This document shows positions 1 to 14,100 of a stretch of 64,000 nucleotides of DNA, one piece after another. The DNA lies in contig OY740767.1 in assembly GCA_963513935.1 (NCBI GenBank), forward strand, positions 152,526,431-152,590,430. Reading direction: 5' to 3'. Position numbers and translations under genes: made by a program. The DNA is from Aphrophora alni (Eukaryota; Arthropoda; Insecta; Hemiptera; Aphrophoridae). Numbering within the stretch: position 1 is the stretch's first letter; the number at the start of each line of letters is the position of its first letter. The notes beneath the pieces were generated by a model. The model was not told the origin of the DNA, searched no databases, and worked only from the letters and a program-made list of their open reading frames with translations.

Positions 1-447
1 CAATACTAGAAGAAATTAAAGAAAGTTTGGAAAGGTATATACTTTCTGAATTTGTTGATAAAAATACGTTACCTGTAACAGAATCAGCAATTCTAAATAT
101 AATGGATTTACTCCGGACAGTTTCTAAAAGAAAACACGATGGCAGAAAGTCACCTTATACTAAGCAAGTGTTTATAAGAAATGACACTTCTACAGTTTAC
201 AAAGTATCTGAACTAAATCTATGTGTTGAAAAACTAGAAATTTTATCGCACTTAACGTTCTCACAAAGGACTACGATTGTACAAGAAATCGCTGCCGAGT
301 TGTTTCTTCGAGGATTAACTGAAATAACTGAGGACCAATTGCTGCAGCTCAACAAGATCTTAATGTGTCGAGATAACTCACCAGGAATTCAGTCTTCTTC
401 ATCAACTCTTTTGGGTGCTCTCAACATGATCTTCGGAAACGATCAGA
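1..447 (+). CDS. Exon 1 in window: helical module, first copy
   Basis: Open from base 3 with no start codon, so the exon or the gene continues to the left. It ends at gatcaga|gtaagt with one base of the next codon. The protein is helical and charged, with the core LSHLTFSQRTTIVQEIAAEL followed by an acidic EITED stretch. The same order of blocks (IKExL, then SHLT, QR-T, E-IT-D, LNK) returns in the last exon near 46,090-46,470. This shared module is the best evidence that both ends belong to one protein. Its function is unknown to me. Confidence 0.85.
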
Positions 448-2152
448 GTAAGTATTCTTTTAAACATGTTATTAAAAAAAAGTGATCCTCTGCAGAAACG
501 TTGACAAGAATCTTGACCACATTTAATCAGTGTATCACATAAAAAAGTGAGCGGGGATTTTATATCAAGCTAATTCCGTCAAAGTAGAGATTAAAACTAG
601 CTAATGACTGCAATTTGTTAATTTATATTTTTAATTTCTCATTTGATAGATGTAAGTTTCACTGTGATTGTTACAAATCTATCCTGTTATTAGTCAACTC
701 TGTAACTTGGTGGGTAACTTATAGTTAGGTTGGTAATTAGCTTTAAGTTTGAACTTTTACTTATAAGAAAGAGAAGCTGTTTATGATCAATTGAATTAAC
801 TTTTTAAACTGTTTCTGTTCATCAAAGATTTACGAGTGCAAGTCTTTCATAGTTTGGATCCTCAGAATCACGAAGTTATACTTACATATGTTTTTGTTTA
901 CACTATGACTTTTTACAGATTGTCTAATAATAAAAAATCTTCATGATAAATGTATAGAATCTCTCTATTAATAATGATTTAAAAGTATACAAATTTGTGT
1001 TAGAACCAAAAAAATGAAATGTAACATAACAATTAGGATAATGGTTTTTAGTTTTACCTTTTTTTTAAAAAAAAAAAGATCAAAACAAATTGAAAATGAT
1101 TGTGATTTAAAAAAAAAACTAGTTTATGTTGTGGTACTCTTATAATAATTGTTTTAAATACATTTTTTTAAATAATTTCCTGCAAAACCATTTACTTTTA
1201 AGTTACAGATTTTTTTTCAGCAGAAGTAAAAAAAAAAGTTCTTTTTGGTTTTTCTCAGTTATACCTTCTAGGAGTATCGTAAGAGTGGTGTAGATATTTA
1301 TTTGTTTGTTATGTACTCATACCACTCTCCTCTACTGCAAGCTCTGTAGTATTTCATCCATAAGATAGATCACATATGAAGCTAATCCAGTGGTCAGAAG
1401 ATGTCTACTACAGCTGTTGTCGTCCAATCTTTGACAGCCAGGACAATTATTGCACTCTACTCAAAACTTTGAAGAAAATTAAGACCAAATACCTGGAGAT
1501 ACTACCTTATCTTTTTATTGTTATCCCTCAGTTCTTGAAGACAGCAGCCAAGACAACAGAGGCCATATGCAACCTTCTACCTGAAACCTTGAAGACAATC
1601 AATAACACCAAATAGTTGGACAAATATACCTTATCTCATTATAAATATTCCTTATTCCTTAGAGACTTCAGCTACCTACAGAACCTTTCCTAAAATGATT
1701 CCCAAAGTGAGTTCAATGTATTCTGTTAGAACAACTTATGCTTCCAAACCATCGTCTATAGTTTGCAGCCAAATATACTGCAAGTTCTTTCTACTTTGTG
1801 ACCTCGATAAAGAAGATAAGTATTGAGTATCACCAAGATAAGTAAGTATTCTTTATTTAAAATCTAGAAAGTAATAATTTAATATTCATTTTAGAATTAC
1901 AATTACATCACTTGGATCTGGAGTAAACACAATTTGTCCTCTATCTTTTTTAGAGAATTTTACCTATCTTTATTTAAAGTATTTTCGAAATAGAAATATC
2001 CATTTATATAAAAGTCAAATGAAATTTATCGTATCAATTGTTATTAACAAATTTATTTAATTTCTTTGCCTCACTATATTGTATGTATAGGTTAGGTTAG
2101 GTTACTTACTTGTTGTAACATTTTAAGGTTTTTTATTAATCTCAGACATGCA

Positions 2153-2184
<32 letters not shown>

Positions 2185-5100
2185 ATAATTGATAACTTGA
2201 GGTGATCAGCCAATTTTCTTAAAATGGTTTCTAACGATTTTCATCAAATTTGGGGATACAAACAGAACGTATAAGTCACTATATCCTAAAAATACCGGTT
2301 CAAAAGCCATTGTTAAAAACCTCAAATATTGTCTGTAGAGATGTTTAACAAGATGTAATTTCTCAATGTAGACTCTAGCGATTTCATTCAAATTTTGTTT
2401 AAATGTGATGAATAATGGACCCAAACTAGTTACAGTAGAAGAAAAGTATGGTTAAGGAATTATGGACAAAAATAGAAAAGAAATTTGTCTGCCATCATTT
2501 ATTAATTTTATTTCAATCAAATATAATTTAGGCCTACTCCCGGCCGAGTTTACACCTAGGCCAACCAAGTTCATGGGAAAATTAGTTTGGGCTGTATTTA
2601 AATATTTATAAAAATCATTCAAAATAAAAAATCACAAAAAGTTGATAAACCTTTATGTACGATATAAATAAATATTGAGCTTGACTTGTGAGATAATATT
2701 AGATTAAACAGAAACTCGAACACATAATCTTACAAAAATTATGTTTACTTAATCAAACACGTTTCAACAACAAAGTCGCCATCCTCAGTGATACATGGGC
2801 TACAATAACTAAACTATAACTCAAGTATCACGTAAGTTATAGTTTAGTTATTGTAGCTCATGTATCACTGAGGATGGTGACTTTGTTGTTGAAACACGTT
2901 TAAGTGAACATAATTTTTGTGAGATCTTTCTTGTGTTCGAGTTTTTGTTCTAAACACGTTTCATTAAGTAAACATAATTTTTATGAGATCTTTCTTGTGT
3001 TCGATTTTTTGTTCTATCTTTATATACGAACTTATCTCTTATTAATAAAATAATGTAGGGGGTGGGGAAAATACATTAATAAATCAATTAATTTTATTAT
3101 TTCTTATTTAAACATTTTTGGGAAGATAGTGACAAATGTTATTTGTGGTTTTGTAGATATGTATTGAGTGTATTGATTATAAGCTAGGCCCAACACTTAC
3201 AATCTTTTATTGTACATCATGTTAACTAAATTTGCTTACATCATTCAATATACTACAGTATAATTAATACAATACTAGTAGTAGTTTGTGGAACTATACT
3301 TTTTATTAAAGTTCACAAAATATGTTGAAAATGACCAGTGATTTTGTAATTCTAAAAACTAGGTAGGCCTTACAAAACTGATAGTATTTTATTCAACTAA
3401 TAAATATTATACTTTTAACTTGACACATTGTGTGTAATTTCAAATTATTGAAATTTATATACTTTATATGAAAAGTTGTTAAAATATTTTCTATGATAAA
3501 ATTTGTAGATTTTATTTGGAAGTAGGTTATTTAAAATAAATTATAAAAATCTAATACTGTGTAAAACTTTACTTCATAATTTTTATCCTAAAATCAAAAG
3601 AGGGACACTATAAAGTATTGTTATTTGCTTTAACAAATTGTAAGAAAATTATTTGCTTATTGTTTGATACAAAAATTGAAATTGATAGAGTTAAAAAGAT
3701 ACTAATTACACGAATCATTTTAAAGTTGTTTGAAATTGTGGATCAATATAAATCACTATACAAAAATGTATCCATAGAATTAACAAATTGATACTTTAAA
3801 TTTTAATCCTAGAATTGAATTTAGTTTAAATTATTAACCCTCTTAAAAAGTTTAGTATGTCATTTACAAACACTTTGTAAAATTGTTTTATGATTCAGTT
3901 ATAAACAGTGTGAAATGTAGAACAATCAATTAAATGCAATGGCAAGAATAAAAGTGAATTATTTCGAGTGTCTTCTATAGATATGCTAAATCAAGTGCAT
4001 TAACTGGAAATCTATCAAACCGTTTATTCAAGCGCTGCAAACAACCCACTTTAAACAGCATTTTTTAAATGATATATTACCATTGGACTGTGATAACAGG
4101 ACAGGAATCAGAGTTACAGGACAGGAATCTGCAGATGAGGTTACACATTTGAGTGTGTTAATTTAGTATGGTTTTAAAATATTACAAATATATTTTCACC
4201 AAAGCATGCTATATACTAAAGTGTATATTTTAATGAGGTTATTATAACAATTGCAAATAGACTTTAGAGATTTTAATTATATTATACTCTGCTGGACTTT
4301 TGATGAAAATAGGTAATTTTATAATAAAAATGAGATTGTTCTTTACAAATTTACTTCTCATGAAAAAACTTATAAACATTATTTAATAGTACTTTATATA
4401 AACATATACTGTAGTATTAATATATAAAACTATATATTTTAATAATTAAAACAAACACTTTTTAGTATAAACCACGACTTGTTTTGTGTTTTATACTAAA
4501 AAGTGTTTGTTTTAATTATTAAAATGGAATACCACCACTCACCTACGGTCTTTAGCATAAATACTGTATATTTTAAATTAACCTTGACTAACCTAATATT
4601 TTCAAGCCAATATCCGGTGTTACTGGTTCAGCAGAGCTTTCATAAATGAACACAATTTCAGCATTAAGCAAACAGTGATGTGTTGGTGCAATCTTTTGGA
4701 CTCGGTAGCTTGGGTCTAAGTATTGGTAACAGTGTGGAACAATCAAGTGAACATCAAGAATAACAGTGAACTATTTCAAAAGTGATTTCTATTTGGTATT
4801 CTGCTGTAATATTCTGTGCTTGTGGATTAAATAAATTTAGTAGGCTTTGTAGATATTTGATGAATTAAATTATAGGAAAGAAAGCTTTGGATAGTTCAGT
4901 GCAGACAAAAACAGCTGATTTAAGTTTAATCTATATTTAAGATTATGTTTTATAATCAGATATTTCTGATGGTATCATTAAGGTGAACATTATGTGGAGA
5001 TTTTAAGTGTATATTTAATTGGTTTGTAATATTTTTTTGTTTTCTAGTAAACTACTTTAGTGTGGCAATACGTGACATTCCTAATAAGTTGATTACAGCT

Positions 5101-8100
5101 GACGACACATTACATTGATGTTCATTTATCCATGATAACAGTTAATATGTGAATAACGTTGGTGTTATGAAATATTATTAAACGTCTAAGATGTTAATGT
5201 TTTACTAAAAAAAACATTATTAGTCTTTTTTTGTCTTCAAAATGTAATACAAAACTGAGTAATATGGACAATTCTAGCCTGTGTTAAGGAAATTACAAAG
5301 ACATCTTGGATTACGAAATGAAACCTTCATAAAGTTATTGAAGACATAGATATATATGAAAGATTATAAAGTACAGACTAAGAGATGCAGGTAGTGGGTG
5401 TTTTATAATTCTGTTCACAAGGCGGATCGGTAGTGGTAGTCATAATGGTCCTGAAATTAAGGAGTTTTTATGCTAATAAGGAACAGTAAATTCAAGAATT
5501 TTTATAAATATTTGTGATATTACGCTCTGGATTTGTTTACATAATAATAAGCATGGTAATTATTGTTTGGTTTTTTTATTGATATTTAGAAATATGTGTG
5601 TTACTTCATGGCATAATATGAGAAAAACCAACAATACTCTATGCTTAATACTCTAAGCTTATGGACTGTATTGCTTATAATATCATAAACTACTTTAAAT
5701 AAATGCGAAACCGGAACTACTCTTAGTAAACAAATAATTATAGGATGTGACATATTTATTCGTACTAAAACTTTAGAACAAACAACCATTTAAAATGAAA
5801 GTTAAAAATATATTATGAAGAGTAAGAAATTAAGTCATTTGATATTTATAATAATGCTAAGAATAATTTTTAAATTGCAAAAGAGGTGAAAAATTGGTGA
5901 TTAATATTTTTCTATTGTTGATGTGGTATTTTAGTATCCTTGTGACTCAAATTCTCGTTATGTAATTTATAACTTATGTTCATTTTATTTTACAGGTGCA
6001 AAGAAAGCAAAAAAATCTAGAAGTTCATCAATTTCACTTTCACCAGACACTAAAGGATCAAAAGAAAAATCTCCTCTAAAGCTAAGACGTAGATATCGAA
6101 TGCGACATCGTTCTAGATCTCAAAGTCGAAATCGAATGAAGCTTCGTTCTCACTCTAGATCACCTACCCATGAAAAGAAAATAGGACGAGTTCCACGAAC
6201 AAAAGCTGCTGGAATTTCTCCAACCTCAGGTAACCTTAACTATTATATATAATAATAACACTAAAGACCGTAGTTGATGTCAGGTCTTCAAAGCGATTAT
6301 TTATACAGTGGAACCAAATATCAGGATGAACTATAAAAGTTTGAATTATGGAGTATTTTAAAATATCAAGGTTCAACTTGTTAAGGACAGCTTTGACAGC
6401 ATTTATTTATAGAAGTTCAGGTTAGGTTAGATAGATTGCAGCAGGTTATTATATTGCTGTACCGTACTTTCATGAAGCTGACTTTCTACTGAAATACAAT
6501 GTTTTTCACAATCGTCGAAAGAGTGTAGGATGCTATGCTGAGCTACTTCATAATGATATATTTCTTTTTATCACCAGCGTTAGCAGTTTCTATAACTTTC
6601 AGTTTGTCTTTTTGTGGACACGTTTTGCCACCATCCAAAGCCTTATTCGAAAAACAAAACACGAGAAACACCAAGACAGTAATTAGAAAGTACAGTAAAT
6701 AAATGCATACTTTTAATTAAACTTTTAAACTCGGACTGGATGACTGGACTAAACAATAGCGGGACGTATGGTGTATTAGAATCGATGGTTCCTGTTTTCG
6801 GGTTCAAGAAAAATAAATAAATGAACTAGCAAACAATGGTTCGGTACTAAAAGTATTTGTATTTTTGTATTACAAATCCAGGATCTTAATTGTTAAAATA
6901 TTGATTCTAATACATATCTCCCTAAATATTTTGATAAACATAAACACATGTAATCTTAAGCTAATCTATCAATTGTAAGCATGGAACATCTCCAACCAAT
7001 AAATAATAATTTAAATACTAAATCATAATTAATGTATAGTTAATAGTAAATCATAGTAGTAATAATGCGTTAGGATAGGAAAATTTATAATGACAATTTA
7101 AATATTAATCAAATGTGAACTTTCAAAATAAAAGGTGCTTTTAATAAAAATGTGAATTTCATAATTTTGAAAAACTGCATATAAATAAATAGACAATAGT
7201 GTAATACAGAAGCTTCAAGAAGCGAGGGAGGCTATAATGGTGTAACATTGATGCTCTCCAGTTAAGGAAATGTTCATGCTAAAACTATTTCAATTTGTTG
7301 AGAAGATAGAACAGTCTCGAAGCTTGACAAATAGAGACATTCTTGATGCTTATGAAATTTATGATGAACTTTTGCTCATGCAAAATCCGTTGAGCAGTAA
7401 ATTTTAACACTCCCGTTTCATTTTCAATACTTCTTAAAGATGTTAAGGTTTACAGCAACCAGAGGCTAATTCAGTTACTTCTTCGAGTCCCAAATGACGT
7501 TCAATAACCATAGTAATCCTAACTGAACCTGAAGATTGGAATTTTTCAAATACTCTTCGAAAAGTGTACATACATAGATTTTTCTATCTTCAGTCATTCC
7601 CACAAATATACTTTGAATTGAATTGAAACTGAGTCCATTATAGTATAGCATCACGATCATTACAGATTTTTTAATTTTTTTTTTATAAAAAACAGTATCA
7701 AAATATTGAACCAAAAATAATAGGCCTAACCTGAACGAAATTTACAAACAACAGATAATTAATAAATAATAAACATATGAAGCAAACAAAATAAATAAAA
7801 CAATCTTACAATGAAGGAAAAACAACACAGTAAGAGTAAAGAACAAAGTTCATAGTTGATCATCAACAATTACCTTTATTCAACAAAACATATTTAACTC
7901 AGCCACAGTCTTTTGTATTATTGTTTTGGTAGATGAAAAAATAATGCTATTGTGTTCGTGTAATGCAAAAAAAAAAAAAAAATTCTTAAATTAAATCAAT
8001 TTAGGATGGAAAAATAATAAACCAATCAAATTTCCATAATAATAAAAAATGTAAAGTGGGAAGTGAAAAATTAATTACCAAAAAGAAATTAATTGAGGCA

Positions 8101-11100
8101 AGGTTTTGAACCTGTTACTTTCATCGTGCAATTCCGATGCTTTAACCACTAGTACAAGACAACAACAAAACTGAACTCGACATTTAATGTAATTAAACTA
8201 CACTAACCAACCAATTTCTTTATTTTAATGATTTTTCTTGAAATACACCTTAAAATTTGTCAAAACCTATATTTATTCATGCATTAATAATTTTTATACA
8301 TAACACCAAGTTCAATCGAAGGTACTTAAAATTAATGAAATAACAATACATCATTTGAATTCCCTATAGTTCAAGTTCTGTGGGACACCCGGTATATTTT
8401 GTAAGAAGAGCTTGAAAATACCCTTTGCTCATCTCTTAACTACAAACATACTCTAATAATGTCCCCGAACCACTAAAACAGAAAACAAAACTAAAACTGT
8501 AATAAATCCAGTTATGTTTATTATTAAAACACAAAATTTCGATTTTTACTAAATTTTGCTCAAAATATAGCACTTAAGTAGCCACACAAAACTTATTGGT
8601 TGTCATCTCTCCAAAAAATACCAGATCGTGAGTTATCAGTGAAAATCTCCAAAATTGGCCACGGAATTATAAATATACAATTTCTACGGTTTGCTTTTAA
8701 ATTTTAAAGAAATCTAGTTCAAAAATAATATGTTTTTTCTTCATTGTAATGTTGTTGTTGCTGTTTTTTAGTTTACTCTTATAGATAAATAATCATTAGG
8801 GTAAAATCAAAAATTCACAACATGGAAGTGTGTAAATAATAGTGAATCAATATGTTATAGCTGAATGGTCAGCTGTCATCGATGATTACTAGTTAGGTAG
8901 TAACTGTCCCATCCTCCAGAATTACATTTACATAGTTTGATTGTGTTTTGTGAGTTTATTTTTTAATGCATTTATCATTTGTAATAATTTAATGTTGTTT
9001 TGTGCATTTCATAATGAGTAGAGAAGCTGAAGAACATTTAAGGTCTAGACAGATTACTTAATGAATTGGACGATGATAGTGACCTAGAATTTTTAGGTTA
9101 ATTTAAAAATAAACAGTCATATTCTGAATCATTTGCTGATGAGACTGATGAAGATCCAGATTATGACCCAATTCGACTTTCAAATTCTAAAAGGTTTTGA
9201 ATTTTAAGTGATTTTGAACCAAGCATTAGGCTAAACATTTGAAACATACCTCCCAAGAATGGTGTTTCGTCTTTTTATCAGACAATTATAAAATACACAC
9301 AAATAAACGAAAACATAAAAAAATTACTTCATTTTTTTCTATGTATGAAATTAATCCTAAATGATATGCCAAAAATATTTTCTACTATACATGAATTTTG
9401 AAAAAATAAATAAAATAAAATATTTTTTTCTGCGAGAAATTTTAAAATAACACATTATTTGTAACAAAACAAAACAAAACAAATATTGTCAGGATATCTG
9501 CATACAATTAGAAGTTACATGGTGAGAGACATCTAACTCCCCAGTATTCTTGGCTCGTCAATGATTATATAGTATAGACCCATCTCCAAAAGGATAATCA
9601 TCTTATATTTAAGCCCTTACATTAATCACATTTGAATGAACAGTTTAAATAACTAATCCCAAAACCAAAGCACTATACAATATTGTTTATTATGCAACTT
9701 GCAACAACAAAACTACATTTAAATTTAAAAATTAAATATTCTTTCTATGTCCAACTATAGTAACTTTTCAAATAATTATAAGTATACGAGTATATTCAAT
9801 TTTCAATGTCTTCAAACTGTATCCTCTTCAGCAATGTACAAGAAATTAGTAGTTGGGGTGTTCTGTGGAAGTGTCAATCACTGTATCATTGACACCTGAA
9901 CGGATAAATACGAGGGCCATTGGGAAAGTAACCTCGATTTAACTATAAATAAAACAGAGACTTAGATACAGAAACTTTATTATATAGATCTTAAAACTAT
10001 AGCTTTCCACTATTTTTCTATGTAATTTCCATTTAAATTGAAGCCTTTATCATAGCGATTGACTTGAAAATCCCTTCTTCATAAAATTCTGCTTCCTCGG
10101 ATTGGATGCAAATATCTTTTGTTTGTCCGAGCATTGTTGTGCAAAAACAGGAAACCAGAACTCGTTTGCTCTTGATGGCTCTTCTTATTTTTTTTAAAGT
10201 CTTACAACGGACGTTATAATTGATGGTCGTTCCGCCTTCCATAAATTCCTCAAACATATTCATTTACATTCTAAAACATGGTTCTTATATATAACCTTCC
10301 TGGAAGACAAAGTTTGCTATGATTTTCTTAGTTCATTTGGTGAAGCTGTATGACCCCATACCATGGACCATTGTTTTGTCTCAGCGTTTACGTAAGACAC
10401 CCAAATCTCATTGCCAAAAACAATTTTGTTGAGAAATTTTTTTCCTTCCACGTTGTAACATGAAAGAAAATCAAAAAGATGCAGCCCATTTGGTACCCAC
10501 GAACACAGAACTTCCAGTAGCCTAACTTTTATGTTAGCTCATACAAAACGGTCCGAGATATTTGTGGGAATTATTATTATTATTATTGATTATTGATTAT
10601 TATTTATTGTTAGATTATGAGCTGTCGATTTTCACAGGCTTTTTTCAATTTTCTGAATGAGTCCATCATTGATTACAGATGGCCTGTCACTCCTTTCCTC
10701 ATAGTGGATATTTGTTGTCCCACTTTTAAAACAATCAAACCCACGGATCCAAAACACCTTCACTCCTTATTGTTGGTGGTATAGAGTATACAATTAACGA
10801 TGGATGCCTGCTGCTGACAAATTTTCTGCCATCAGATATCTTGTCATAGCATGCACTTCATGAGGTTTTCTTTTACAGAGCTATAAATTTCCACTATCTC
10901 AATACTGATTCTATATTAAGCTTAATTTGATATATTAGTATATCTATTTCAAACAGATACACTTCGCCACCCAACCAACCAAGATTAACCAATCAAGAAG
11001 TATAATTTTCAACTCCATCGACACGTTTCCCTTCATTTCACATTTCAAATGACATATATATTATTATATATATACAACTCGGACATGGTATGTATGATCG

Positions 11101-14100
11101 TACTCATAGAACCAACACCCAGTTACGCATCGAAGCGCACATACTGTCTCACACATAAATTGGGATCATCTTTTACGGTTTATGCAGGCATATTACTTTG
11201 GGTGAGTCTTGAGAATTCACACACTAACAACCCAAAGAGGGTTGGGTGTCTTTTTGTGTTGCAATCATGAGGTCAAGAAAATCGCCTAATAAAATTACAC
11301 AGCCCACCTGTTGTAGATCCAGCCAGCCGTGGCCTGATTGACCTTACAATGTATGTATGCCATGTAGATATAATTTTAGTTGACATTGTAAAACCTCTCA
11401 GTTGCAAATGAAATGTGTCTATATAGGATATTTAGTTGAGGAAGGATACAATTTGAAGAAGTTTGTTTAACTTAATCCATTTCAAGAAATGTGTATTTGC
11501 TTTTATTTCAAAATATCTTTTCAAAGTTGAATTACATAAAATCATTAACACTATATTATCATCGCCAAGTATTTCACATCCAACCTTATGTATGCTTATT
11601 CAACAAGTATAAGAAGCATGACTTATAATAAAAGGTCTATATTAGAAATCTTTTCACTTCATGAGGTTTTCTTTCACAGAGTTCATTTTGAAAGAAAGAC
11701 TGTTACAGCCAAACGAACTGCAGTGTGACCTTCCCACTAGCGTAACTGGGCATGTTCTAAGTTACTGAACACGCCATTGCAGGAGCGGTGACTCTAGTCC
11801 CACTATTTTTCGTGCTGCACAAAAATGTAGAGGTTACTTTCCGAATGTCTTTTGTACAATTAGGTGTAATAAGTGTGGCATCCTTTTAAAATTATTAGTT
11901 TCTTATGTTATGATGTAGGTGATTTATATGTAATCTTGTTTTTCTTTACTTTTATTGTAAACAAATTTTATAATTTTATGTTCAGGGACACAACAACCTG
12001 ATTTTCTCAGTGCTCCGTATAAGTTTTGGGTAAGAAGTGATGTTGAGGTTGGCACTACTGTGGGTATGATCAAAGTAAATGAAATGGCTAATATGAATCA
12101 AATTAATTTCAATTTACTTCACGGATATTACAAAGGAGGTAGGTATTTTTAATAAAATATTTATATATAGGTAAATATAGAACATGAAATTTAAAGTTCT
12201 CTATTTTAACTTATTGGTTCAAATCTGTATGTTTAAAATTCGCTACAGTTTTATTCTGTATAAAGAATGGTGGACTTAAGGAGCTAATCGTCCTAAGGGG
12301 AACTTATTAAAATGGGAATGAATTAATCAAGGTCTTAATGTAATTTGGAAGCATGCTTATAGTAAGGTTAAACATGTCACTTCAACCAGAAGTCGAATTG
12401 TTTGTGCAAATGGTCACTCTCAGTTATCGTTTCAAAATCAACCTAATTAATAACACTAGCCAGTTTTGATTAACGATAATATATGAGTTAAAATACAAGT
12501 TACACCATTACACATTATGCATAATAATTTAGGAGCAAATGGCAGTCTAATGCGTGATGTGGTTAGGAAGACATGCTTATTAATGTGTTTGTAATTATTT
12601 TGGCCTATTTGCATGTGTGTTAACTCCTAATTAATGAAGGCCCCTGCTAATTAATTATACCCATCTAAAACGAGGTTAGTCTACCATTTTCTGGAAAAAC
12701 AGCGAAAATTACGATAACTTGTAAGACTTTATCATGTGACACAAAAAATCCACGTTCATCATGTCATAAATGGGAAATTCCTTTTTGTTTGTAATTTAAT
12801 TTACTTGATTTTTAGCGAGGGAGTTCCACCAGATTCGATTCCTCTAATCAATATTGGTTTTGCATGAGAGGTGTTTTATTCTTATAGGTTAAAATATGAA
12901 CAGAGATGAGATGAATGGTCTAAAGCTATTAATATGTTGTCAAAACAGATTTAAGCGAATTTATAGATTTATAATTGTCTTATAAATAAATTGAATAATC
13001 TAAATAGTAGTGATGTCTAGTTATTTTATTATAAAGATTGTTTACAATCATACTTCTAGAGGCAACTATGCATTATTCTGTATACAGGTCTCTCAACATT
13101 TAATGATATAAAAATTTTCCCTTTGAATGAACTACTTAATTATCTAAACACACATTGACTTACTTGCTATACATAGTGAAATTATTCTCATAATATTCAT
13201 ACTTATACAATTAATTATAAATTATATTTTATTTTGATTTAATTACAAATTATCCTAGCTCCTGTAAAATTGTCCGGGCAGATAAGATTCTAACATCACC
13301 TAATTTATAATAAAGGAGTTTTTAAACTTTAAATCATACTATTTGTTACAAATATTGATTTTTATTTTATTTTAGACTTACTAGTTATGACATTTAAGTT
13401 TTATTGACATTTATTTGATTTTAAGTTTATTTTAGTTTGGTATAAATTAAGTGAATTTAGTTATGAGATCTCTCTTGCATAAATTTGAAATTACAAACGT
13501 TAATAATTCTTTGATTTTCTATTCGTATCACTTCACACACACCATTCACTTTTCTTTATTGATTTAATTTTTCACTTAACACTTGATTTGGTAATACTTT
13601 TATAGCTTAACTTGCCTTTAAAAACACACTAAATTACTTTGATTTATGAACTTGTTTAAATTTTGAATATTAATACATTTTATTTTTGGAATAGCCAGCT
13701 TATTTCCCTGGGAATTTTTAATTCAATAAACTTTTAGACTTGACATATGTCTCTATTGAAACCTAAACTGAACTTGTTCTGCACTCTTGTACGTCTTAAC
13801 TGAGTTGTATCTTAATGTAATTATTTTTAAGGTATTTGTTTTTAAATATATCTCTGACTACACAAAACGTTTAGACACACTGCTATTTCAAACTTGAACA
13901 GGCTCTGCTCATGTGTGATACATCCGCAAAACAACCTATTCCGCTCTAGCCATTTTTCCAGACGGAAATAATGGACAGTGAATTAGAAAGCACATCTGAT
14001 GTACATTTTTTCTCTTTATATAAATCTTTTGCCTTTTACTAAAAATTTATTTAGAGAGGAAGACAAATGAGTCTTTAAATAAATGTTTGAAACACCCTGC

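Larger units (their letters stand above)
448..5995 (+). other. Intron of the large gene, 5.5 kb
   Basis: It holds a 26-bp CA microsatellite (2159-2184), a short TTAGG-like run, a large fold-back (2708-2950) with a partial repeat of its right end (2953-3015), and a hairpin retroposon copy (4442-4562). The rest is AT-rich, and I see no gene in it. The small open frame at 1376-1615 has no recognisable motif or splice context. Confidence 0.6.
6230..11985 (+). other. Intron of the large gene, 5.8 kb
   Basis: It holds a tRNA-like SINE head on the minus strand (8105-8165), a diverged dispersed repeat near 8545-8720, a piggyBac N-terminal scrap (9013-9230) and a mariner (9911-11854). The minus-strand frame at 7475-7714 shows no motif I recognise. 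Confidence 0.6.

Noticed and set aside
1376..1615. 79-codon open frame on the + strand
   Set aside because: No motif, no fitting splice sites, and out of keeping with exons 1 and 2, which already join in frame.
6250..6275. CTAAAGACCGTAG, like the tail of the hairpin retroposon
   Set aside because: Only about 13 bases match, with no hairpin and no target duplication.
7475..7714. 79-codon minus-strand frame
   Set aside because: Hydrophobic AT-rich translation without a recognisable family; probably chance or very old repeat.
8105..8165. Functional tRNA gene
   Set aside because: The T stem and acceptor stem pair poorly; better explained as a SINE head.
8378..8400. Terminal repeat GTGGGACACCCGGTATA of a DNA element
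   Set aside because: Looks like a common insect element end, but no partner end was found in the window.
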